Origin: Deltaproteobacteria bacterium
GTDB taxonomy: Bacteria; Desulfobacterota; Syntrophia; Syntrophales; JAAYKM01
Assembly: GCA_019136935.1 (NCBI GenBank)
Contig: JAGVTI010000196.1
Location: 1 to 13,060, forward strand
Length of the DNA: 13,060 nucleotides
Direction of reading: 5' to 3'
Positions 7,792-13,060 of this stretch are shown here, in pieces. The notes under the pieces were generated by a model that had not been told where the DNA came from, searched no databases, and saw nothing but the letters and a program-made list of their open reading frames with translations. Numbering within the stretch: the first letter of the stretch is position 1; the number at the start of each line of letters is the position of its first letter. The translations under genes and the position numbers were made by a program.

Positions 7792-7825
7792 ATGATACAC
7801 CCGGATTGTTACAGAATTGTGACAG
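7792..7825 (-). promoter_or_regulatory. PhoB-type Pho box and promoter of the pst operon
   Basis: On the minus strand, CTGTCAC-AATT-CTGTAAC (7808-7825) is two direct 7-bp repeats with a 4-bp AT spacer, the classical Pho box. Exactly ten bases further comes TATCAT (7792-7797), a five-of-six -10. That is the layout of PhoB-activated promoters, where the box replaces the -35. Transcription should start near 7785, giving a leader of about 22 bases with AGGAGG (7769-7774). The match to the known consensus is direct; PhoB binding is inferred. Confidence 0.88.
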
Positions 7826-7933
7826 CAGGATTAAATGAATTTAAACATCCTCAACAAAAGACAGCCGCTCCGACCGGTCCGCTCCCGCCGCAGATGAATC
7901 CACGGAACCGGCGGCTCCCCGCGAAACAGGGAA

Positions 7934-8584
7934 TCAATCCCGTCCGTAGAGACGCTGCTCAAGCAGGTAACGGTTCACGGCGCCGGGGACGAGATAGCTG
8001 ACCGACCGGCCCTGCCCGGCAAGGTGTCGAATACGGCTCGACGAGATATCGAGAAAGGTGACTTCCCGGAAGTAGACGGCATAGCCTGCGGGGCCGTGGA
8101 ATCCCTGATCCTCTTTGCGGTAGGAAAAATTATCGGCAAAGGAAGGCGGCAGAATGGCCTGCAGATCCTTCTTCTCGTACCCCGGCCGGGTCATGACGAC
8201 GAAGTGGCACATCTTCAGAAGCCTTTCCCACTCTTTCCAGGTCTTGATCGCCTGGAAGGCATCCTGGCCGACGATGAAATAGATTTCCAGACCCTTTCCA
8301 TACTTGTTCTGGAAATGGGCGATGGTCTCGACGGAATAGGATTTCCCTTCCCGTTCGTTTTCCACACCGGAGAAGAAAAAATAGGGATTGCCTTCAATGG
8401 CCAGGCGGACCATCCGCTCCCGGTGCGAAAAGGCCGTGACGCCGACGCCCGATTTATGGGGAGGCACGGAGGCGGGAATGAAGACGACGCGGTCGAGTCC
8501 GAACAACTCCCGCACCTCCTCGGCGGAGCGGAGATGACCGATGTGGATCGGATCGAACGTTCCGCCCAGGAGGCCCCATTTCAT
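7934..8584 (-). CDS. nadD: Nicotinate-nucleotide adenylyltransferase NadD
   Basis: Transfers AMP from ATP to nicotinate mononucleotide to make deamido-NAD, the step shared by de novo and salvage NAD synthesis, in the cytosol. The 216-residue protein shows the nucleotidyltransferase signature [12 protein letters not shown] (7-18, with HIGH at 14-17), then [10 protein letters not shown] (35-44), substrate region IVGQDAF (104-110), and the C-terminal ISSSRIR (180-186) matching the ISSTxIR motif. The length is normal. ATG at 8582-8584 overlaps the proA stop by four bases (ATGA), so translation is coupled. In many bacteria rsfS follows nadD; here a 171-base gap and the pst promoter follow instead. 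Confidence 0.95.
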   Translation of the reverse strand: MKWGLLGGTFDPIHIGHLRSAEEVRELFGLDRVVFIPASVPPHKSGVGVTAFSHRERMVRLAIEGNPYFFFSGVENEREGKSYSVETIAHFQNKYGKGLEIYFIVGQDAFQAIKTWKEWERLLKMCHFVVMTRPGYEKKDLQAILPPSFADNFSYRKEDQGFHGPAGYAVYFREVTFLDISSSRIRHLAGQGRSVSYLVPGAVNRYLLEQRLYGRD

Positions 8585-9837
8585 GATCTCACCTGGCCGT
8601 TGCCGTAGATGATGAATTTGCTCGTCGTCAACTCTTCGAGCCCCATGGGTCCGTAGGCGTGCAGCTTGGTCGTGCTGATTCCGATTTCCGCACCCAGTCC
8701 CAGTTCGAATCCGTCACTGAAACGGGTCGACGCATTGACCAGGACGGTCGAAGAATTGACTTCGTTGAGAAACCGCTGCGCGTTGGCGTAGTTCTGCGTA
8801 ACGATCGACTCCGTGTGGAGGGAGCCGTACCGTTCGATGTGGGTCATGGCCTGGTCCAGATCGTCCACGATGCGGACAGACAGGATCAGGTCGAGATACT
8901 CCTCGTGCCAGTCGTTTTCCGTCGCTTCCTCCACCCCGGCAAGCAGTTCCCGCGTTCTCGGACAACCCCGGAGGACGACTCCGGCGGAACGGTATTTGTC
9001 CGCCATCTCCGGCAGGAAGCGGGAAGCGATGTCCCGGTGGACCAGCAGCGTCTCCATGGCATTGCAGACGGCGGGACGCTGGGTTTTTGCGTTCATGCAG
9101 ATCTCCCAGGCCATGTCGAGATCGGCGTCGGCATCGATGAAGATATGGCAGACCCCCTTGTAATGCTTGATCACGGGAATTTTGGACTGGCTGACAACGG
9201 CGCGGATCAGGTCTTCCCCGCCCCGGGGGATGATGAGGTCGATCAACTCTTCCAACTGGAGCATCTCGTAGACCGCTTCCCGTTCCGTCATGGGAATGAC
9301 CTGGATGGCCGCCTCAGGGATCCCGGTCTTTTTCAGGCAATCCTGCAGAATCCGTGCGATGGCCAGGTTCGAATGAATCGCCTCCGAACCGCCCCGGAGG
9401 ATGACGGCGTTGCCCGACTTCAGGCACAGGGCGGCGGCGTCGGCGGTCACGTTCGGCCGCGACTCGTAGATGATGCCGATGACCCCCAGGGGGATCCGCA
9501 TCCGGCCGACGAGCAGCCCGTTGGGCCTCTTCCACATGGAGGTGACTTTCCCGACCGGGTCCGGCAATGCCGCCACTTCCCGCAAACCGGCGGCCATGCC
9601 GTTCAGTGTGGCCTCCTTCAAGGTCAGGCGGTCCAGCATGGCTTCCGACAGACCGGCCGTCCGGGCGTATTCCAGGTCTTTTCCGTTTTCCCCGATCAGA
9701 ACGTCCTTCTGCCGCAGCAATTCGTCGGCCATCTCGAGAAGGGCCTTGTCCTTGACCTTCGAGGAAACCCTGGACAGGGCCGCAGCCGCCGCTTTTGCGT
9801 TTTTCGCCATCCCGATGATTTCGGCTTTTACATCCAT
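8581..9837 (-). CDS. proA: Gamma-glutamyl phosphate reductase ProA
   Basis: Second enzyme of proline synthesis: reduces gamma-glutamyl phosphate to glutamate semialdehyde with NADPH, in the cytosol. The 418-residue length is typical. The aldehyde-dehydrogenase-like fold shows the cofactor region with [19 protein letters not shown] (116-134), [12 protein letters not shown] (142-153) and [10 protein letters not shown] (201-210). The catalytic cysteine is C258 in [16 protein letters not shown]. The C-terminal [20 protein letters not shown] (380-399) is the ProA hallmark. ATG at 9835-9837 has GGGGAGG about eleven bases upstream. It forms an operon with nadD. The usual partner proB is not upstream, where a divergent hydrolase operon lies, so proB must be elsewhere. 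Confidence 0.96.
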   Translation of the reverse strand: MDVKAEIIGMAKNAKAAAAALSRVSSKVKDKALLEMADELLRQKDVLIGENGKDLEYARTAGLSEAMLDRLTLKEATLNGMAAGLREVAALPDPVGKVTSMWKRPNGLLVGRMRIPLGVIGIIYESRPNVTADAAALCLKSGNAVILRGGSEAIHSNLAIARILQDCLKKTGIPEAAIQVIPMTEREAVYEMLQLEELIDLIIPRGGEDLIRAVVSQSKIPVIKHYKGVCHIFIDADADLDMAWEICMNAKTQRPAVCNAMETLLVHRDIASRFLPEMADKYRSAGVVLRGCPRTRELLAGVEEATENDWHEEYLDLILSVRIVDDLDQAMTHIERYGSLHTESIVTQNYANAQRFLNEVNSSTVLVNASTRFSDGFELGLGAEIGISTTKLHAYGPMGLEELTTSKFIIYGNGQVRS

Positions 9838-10193
9838 GAAAGATTCAACCTCCCCTTCCTCTCATCTAAACTATCACATCCCCGCCGGGCATCATCCGGC
9901 GACAATCCGTTTGACAAATTCACCCGCCATTGTGTATGGTCCGTCATTCACGGTCGGCCTGCCGTCGATTCTACGGTCGAGGCGCTGCGGACAACTCCGG
10001 CGATACCACAACAAGGCGAGAAACGGCGACCGGTCCGCCTTCATGTCCCCGCCGGAGACGTAATGTACAAAAGGGTCTCCAACGTGTCAAGGTGTTTGAT
10101 GGCCCGGCCGCTTCGCGGCTGCGGCAACGGTTCCGCGTGAAGCCGGCCAACGGAGCACGAAAGAGAGTATATCAAAAAGGCAGTGGTCATTTC
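9838..10193. other. 356-nt divergent intergenic region
   Basis: This gap separates proA (leftward) from the hydrolase operon (rightward). It holds a hairpin CGCCGG/CCGGCG (9883-9901), a rightward promoter candidate (9911-9940), an inverted repeat GGAGAC/GTCTCC (10054-10080), a second hairpin GCCGC/GCGGC (10107-10119), and a possible 25-codon leader ORF (10063-10140). I could not identify a convincing promoter for proA. The frame of the downstream gene stays open through much of the gap. However, between 10137 and 10193 only 8 of 19 codons end in G or C, against 23 of the first 29 codons from 10194 (hand count), so it is probably non-coding. Confidence 0.55.
9911..9940 (+). promoter_or_regulatory. 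Sigma70-like promoter for the hydrolase operon
   Basis: A perfect TTGACA (9911-9916) is followed after 18 bases by TATGGT (9935-9940, four of six). The start site would be near 9947, leaving a leader of roughly 250 bases before the preferred start of the hydrolase gene. The long leader contains inverted repeats and a short ORF. Confidence 0.45.
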
Positions 10194-11264
10194 GTGATCG
10201 ACAACCTGATTGTCAAAGCAGGGAAAAACGCCCTGGAAATCATCCGCGACGGCGGGTTTGACTGGAACCGGGTCAGCGTCTACTACGGTTCCGCATCCGG
10301 ACCCCGCTGGCTGGTGACCGGCGGTTTCGATCTGACCCTCCTCGAACAGGGATGCCTGGGTCGAAACCGGGCAGTCCTGCTGGCCGGGGCTTCGTCCGGA
10401 GCCTGGCGTTTTTCCGCCTGGCCCCAGCCGGAGCCGGTCAAATGCTATCTTGCATTGAGGCAGGCCTATATCGAAGCCCGTTACCAGCGGAAAGATACCC
10501 CGCAAACGGTGCAACACTCTCTGACAAAAATCATCAATCGGTACCTCGAAGAGGATGCCATTCCTTTCGCCCTGGGAAACAGGAAATACCGCCTGGCCAT
10601 TATTACGGCCCGGGCCAGGAAACTTGCCGCCTCGGAAACGCCCTGGCTCCAGAAAACCGGTCTTGGGCTGTGCTTTGCCGGCAATCTGGTTCTCCCCAAA
10701 ACGATCTACCGTTTTTTTGAAAGGGTTGTATTCTACTCCGGCCCCAAGCCGCCCGCCTTCTGCCTGAACGGTTCATTCCGCGGCCGGTACATCCCTCTGA
10801 ACACATCCAACTTCAAACACGCCGTCCTGTCCTCGGGGGCGATCCCCCTTGTCGTTTCCGGCGTGAGAGATATTTTCGGCGCCCCCCGGGGAATCTACCG
10901 GGCCGGAGGGCTGGTGGATTACCACATCAACGAATCGTTCACGCCTTGTGCCGGAGAGATGACTCTCTTTTTCCATCACCAGGCCCAGAGCAAACCCACC
11001 TGGCTGGACAAGCACCTCAAATCACGGCGGTCGCCTGCGGAATTGATGGACAACGTGCTCATGGTCTATCCGACACCGGTCTTTGTCTCCACGCTCCCCG
11101 ACGGGAAAATCCCGGATCGGCAGGATCTCGTCACCTACGTGAACGACCAGGATACGCGGATCCGCAACTGGTGGAAAGCCGTCGAACAGTCGGCTCACCT
11201 GGGAGAAGAATTTCTCGAACTGGTGGAAAGCGGACGGATCCGGACTTCCGTCCTGCCTCTTTGA
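10194..11264 (+). CDS. Patatin-like phospholipase family protein, catalytic Asp apparently lost
   Basis: A 356-residue protein resembling bacterial patatin-like serine hydrolases, which use a Ser-Asp dyad to cleave acyl esters of lipids. Visible marks are AGKNALEIIRDGG near the start, GSASGPRWLV (32-41, an oxyanion-type glycine segment) and GASSGAW (65-71) with nucleophile S67 in a GxSxG elbow. The second motif, normally DGG or DGA, reads YRAGGLVDYH: residue 237 is Ala (codon GCC, 10902-10904), one base from Asp. D242 nearby is a possible but unproven substitute. No signal peptide or membrane helix is obvious. The GTG start at 10194 is chosen from family length and codon bias. GTG at 10137 is the alternative; neither has a strong ribosome site. 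A PflX-like gene follows 40 bases later. The family assignment is moderate; the substrate is unknown. Confidence 0.75.
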   Translation: MIDNLIVKAGKNALEIIRDGGFDWNRVSVYYGSASGPRWLVTGGFDLTLLEQGCLGRNRAVLLAGASSGAWRFSAWPQPEPVKCYLALRQAYIEARYQRKDTPQTVQHSLTKIINRYLEEDAIPFALGNRKYRLAIITARARKLAASETPWLQKTGLGLCFAGNLVLPKTIYRFFERVVFYSGPKPPAFCLNGSFRGRYIPLNTSNFKHAVLSSGAIPLVVSGVRDIFGAPRGIYRAGGLVDYHINESFTPCAGEMTLFFHHQAQSKPTWLDKHLKSRRSPAELMDNVLMVYPTPVFVSTLPDGKIPDRQDLVTYVNDQDTRIRNWWKAVEQSAHLGEEFLELVESGRIRTSVLPL

Positions 11265-11304
11265 TCCGGGCAAGGCACCGGACCGCTCCGAAAGGCCGTA
11301 AGCC

Positions 11305-12267
11305 ATGAATCAAGTTCGCATAACCGGCAACGAACGGGACGATCTCCGGAAAGCTCTTCTCTCCTGCCGCCTTTGCCCGCGGCAATGCGGCGTAAATCGT
11401 GCTGCAGGGGAAAAGGGCATCTGCGGGCTGGACGACGGAATCATCCTTGCCCGGGCCCTGCCCCATCACGGAGAGGAACCCCCCATTTCAGGAACACGCG
11501 GTGCGGGCACTCTCTTTCTGTCTTCCTGCAACCTCCGGTGCCGGTTCTGTCAGAATCACCAGATCAGTCACGGGGTGCACGGGAAAACCCTGACCCCGCT
11601 GGAGTTGGCCCGTCACATCCTCGCCCTGGAGAACCAGGGCTGTCACAATATCGAGGCGGTCACGCCAACCCCCCAGTTGCCGCAGTTGATCGATTCCCTT
11701 CAACTGGCCTGGGATGCGGGGTTGACCCTGCCTTTCGTCTACAACTGCGGAGGATACGAAAATCCCGGGATCATCCGGATGCTGGACGGCCTGGTCGACA
11801 TTTACCTCCCGGATTTCAAATACGGGAACGAAGAGAATGCCCATGAATGGTCCGGCGTGCGCGACTATCCGCGCTTCGCCCTGGAGTCGATCCGCGAAAT
11901 GATGAACCAGGTCGGCCCGGACCTGGAACTGGATGACGGCGGGATCGCAACCCGGGGGATGATCATCCGCCACTTGATCCTCCCCGGTCATATTGAAAAC
12001 AGCATCCAGGTCCTGTCGCTGATCCGGGACCATCTGTCACGCGGCATTCCCCTGAGCCTGATGTCCCAGTATACGCCGTCCCCCGCCATGAAGGATCATC
12101 CATCGCTGGGAAGGCGCGTTACCCGCGAGGAATACGAGAACGTGGTCAACCGCGCCCTCGACATGAGGTTTGAACAGCTCTTCGTGCAGGAAGTCGACGA
12201 CCGGAACCTCTGCCCCGATTTCAGCGCCGAGGCGCCCTTTCAATGGACGCAGGAGGGTCCGCCATGA
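11305..12267 (+). CDS. PflX-like radical SAM protein (COG1313 type)
   Basis: A 320-residue cytosolic radical SAM protein related to pyruvate formate-lyase activating enzymes; its own substrate is unknown. The SAM iron-sulfur cluster motif is CNLRCRFC (C75, C79, C82). An N-terminal cysteine group (C21, C24, C28, C40; CRLCPRQCGVNR and GICG) is typical of this subfamily and may bind a second metal. Further family signatures are YNCGGYE (146-152), DIYLPDFKYG (165-174), LILPGH (224-229), LMSQYTPSP (252-260) and PDF with PF near the end. The usual PTH motif reads PTPQLPQ, with P123 where His is expected. ATG at 11305 has GAAAGG about nine bases upstream. Its stop overlaps the next gene's start (ATGA). 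No pyruvate formate-lyase gene is nearby. Confidence 0.88.
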   Translation: MNQVRITGNERDDLRKALLSCRLCPRQCGVNRAAGEKGICGLDDGIILARALPHHGEEPPISGTRGAGTLFLSSCNLRCRFCQNHQISHGVHGKTLTPLELARHILALENQGCHNIEAVTPTPQLPQLIDSLQLAWDAGLTLPFVYNCGGYENPGIIRMLDGLVDIYLPDFKYGNEENAHEWSGVRDYPRFALESIREMMNQVGPDLELDDGGIATRGMIIRHLILPGHIENSIQVLSLIRDHLSRGIPLSLMSQYTPSPAMKDHPSLGRRVTREEYENVVNRALDMRFEQLFVQEVDDRNLCPDFSAEAPFQWTQEGPP

Positions 12268-12488
12268 CACCCCTGCCGCAGCTGGGCAAGCTCCTGATCG
12301 TCATCGGGGGCGTCACCGCCGTTTTGGGAATGGTTCTGCTCTTTTCCGGAAAGATCCCCTGGTTCGGACGGCTTCCGGGAGATTTCCACTTCCGGGGAAA
12401 ACACGTTTCCTTCTATTTTCCCCTTGCCACGAGTCTTCTGATCAGCATCATCCTGACCATCATCCTGTGGCTGATCGGGAAAAAATAA
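12264..12488 (+). CDS. DUF2905 small membrane protein
   Basis: A 74-residue protein with two hydrophobic helices (about 5-28 and 48-70) separated by a short loop KIPWFGRLPGDFHFRGKHVS, ending in IGKK. The GKIPWxGRLPGD segment followed by FYFPL is the mark of the DUF2905 family, whose function is unknown. ATG at 12264 is preferred to one seven codons upstream, because AGGAGG lies about eight bases before it and it overlaps the radical SAM stop by four bases (ATGA). It is the last gene of the rightward operon and faces the phosphorylase gene across 19 bases. Confidence 0.88.
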   Translation: MTPLPQLGKLLIVIGGVTAVLGMVLLFSGKIPWFGRLPGDFHFRGKHVSFYFPLATSLLISIILTIILWLIGKK

Positions 12489-12505
12489 AACGGATTCGCC
12501 CCGTT
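12480..12505 (-). terminator. Probable intrinsic terminator of the phosphorylase gene
   Basis: Read leftward, AACGG (12505-12501) pairs with CCGTT (12493-12489) around a seven-base loop. A T-rich tail TTTATTTTT follows at about 12488-12480. It begins two bases after the phosphorylase stop and overlaps the DUF2905 stop codon on the other strand. The stem is short, so strength is uncertain. I see no matching terminator for the rightward operon. Confidence 0.5.
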
Positions 12506-12507
12506 GA

Positions 12508-13060
12508 TTATCCCCAGAAAACCAGACCCGGTTCGACCTTGGACGACAGTTGCGGGTGGTGAGGCATAACCCGGACACCGTAGCTGTAGGGACCATTCTC
12601 CCGAACGACGTATTCCACGAAAAAGGTCAGCCTGGCCGGGTCGTCCGCATTCGTCAGGGACAGGGGAACGCATTCCACGTCTCCCAGCATGTCGTCTTTT
12701 TCTTTTCTGCCGATGATCATTTCCACATAGATCTCTTTCGGATCCATTTTTCCCGCGTCGATATGAACCGTTACGGACAGGGGCTCATCCACATGGATCA
12801 TCTCGCCGTGAAATCCTTCGACGCTGAAATCGAGAAGCCGCAGCGAAGCGAACCGCATGGGCAGCTTGCTTTTCCAGTCAGCGAGCTCCTTCGCCAGGGC
12901 ATAGGAGTCCCGTGAAAGCTCCTTGGCTCTTTTGGCCGTAGGGGCGTACATGTCATTGAAGTATTCGATCAGCATCCTCTCCGTGTTGAACCGGGGGGCC
13001 AGCGTCTTCATTGACTGCTTGATCATTTTGATCCACTTGACCGGCAAACCGGCCATGTCC
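12508..13060 (-). CDS. glgP: Alpha-glucan phosphorylase, C-terminal part (runs off the window)
   Basis: The last 183 complete codons of a larger protein; the frame continues past the right edge (the codon before the first visible Met is GAC). The segment WIKMIKQSMKTLAPRFNTER followed by a Met and LIEYFNDMYAPTA, then an Arg-rich helix, fits the end of the phosphorylase core of the alpha-glucan family of glycosyltransferase 35 enzymes (the DUF3417-bearing bacterial type). These release glucose-1-phosphate from glycogen or maltodextrin. A beta-rich tail follows (LSVTVHIDAGKMDPKEIYVE, GPYSYGVRVMPHHPQL) and ends VEPGLVFWG, which matches the usual C-terminus of these proteins. The pyridoxal phosphate lysine region would lie upstream, outside the window. 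The family call rests on remembered features of this C-terminus. Confidence 0.82.
   Translation of the reverse strand, partial: DMAGLPVKWIKMIKQSMKTLAPRFNTERMLIEYFNDMYAPTAKRAKELSRDSYALAKELADWKSKLPMRFASLRLLDFSVEGFHGEMIHVDEPLSVTVHIDAGKMDPKEIYVEMIIGRKEKDDMLGDVECVPLSLTNADDPARLTFFVEYVVRENGPYSYGVRVMPHHPQLSSKVEPGLVFWG

Noticed and set aside
7840..7933. Possible terminator after nadD
   Set aside because: Read leftward there are GC-rich partial inverted repeats and a short T-rich stretch, but the arms are far apart or bulged and no stem sits directly before a T-run.
8659..10140. 493-codon plus-strand open frame opposite proA
   Set aside because: It is antisense to intact proA and has no motif. Only its last 25 codons, in the intergenic gap, are considered separately as a leader ORF.
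1..13060. CRISPR arrays, tRNA or rRNA genes, insertion sequences, attachment sites
   Set aside because: No regularly spaced repeats, no tRNA-like cloverleaf, no transposase or integrase frame and no terminal inverted repeats were seen on either strand.

Overview
The window looks like an ordinary chromosomal segment of a Gram-negative bacterium. It has a GC-rich coding bias, an outer-membrane OmpA protein with a periplasmic peptidoglycan-binding domain, and a Pho regulon of the proteobacterial type. The mix of an OmpA with thrombospondin type 3 repeats, proA-nadD, a PflX-type radical SAM protein, DUF2905 and an alpha-glucan phosphorylase of the DUF3417 type suggests a deltaproteobacterium (Desulfobacterota, perhaps Syntrophales-like). 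That placement is inferred from gene content and style, not from a search.

Layout. 1-63 (-): first codons of an unidentified gene reading out of the window. 64-508: a 445-nt gap with a minus-strand TATAAT, a nine-C run, a terminator-like hairpin and the ompA leader. 509-1702 (+): ompA-family porin, closed by a very strong terminator at 1730-1768. 1829-7762 (-): a complete phosphate operon transcribed pstS-pstC-pstA-pstB-phoU-phoR, led by a clear Pho box and -10 element at 7792-7825. 7934-9837 (-): proA-nadD with a 4-nt ATGA overlap. 9838-10193: a 356-nt divergent gap with a good sigma70-like promoter for the rightward genes. 10194-12488 (+): a probable operon of a patatin-like hydrolase, a PflX-like radical SAM protein and a small DUF2905 membrane protein. 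12508-13060 (-): C-terminal part of an alpha-glucan phosphorylase.

How the genes work together. PstS captures phosphate in the periplasm, PstC and PstA form the membrane channel, and PstB powers import. PhoU relays transporter status to the kinase PhoR. PhoR's usual partner PhoB is not in the window, although the PhoB-type box is present. ProA (proline synthesis) and NadD (NAD synthesis) are housekeeping genes, here without the proB and rsfS neighbours common in other genomes. The three-gene rightward operon has no established joint function.

I did not find a convincing new defence, mobile or secretion system. The points most worth a second look are: an apparent loss of the catalytic Asp in the patatin-like protein; a short leader ORF with a hairpin over its ribosome site upstream of that gene; an exact 18-bp repeat shared by the ompA upstream gap and the ompA coding region, next to a terminator-like hairpin; a GNRA-capped hairpin between pstB and phoU; and a His-to-Pro change in a normally conserved motif of the radical SAM protein.
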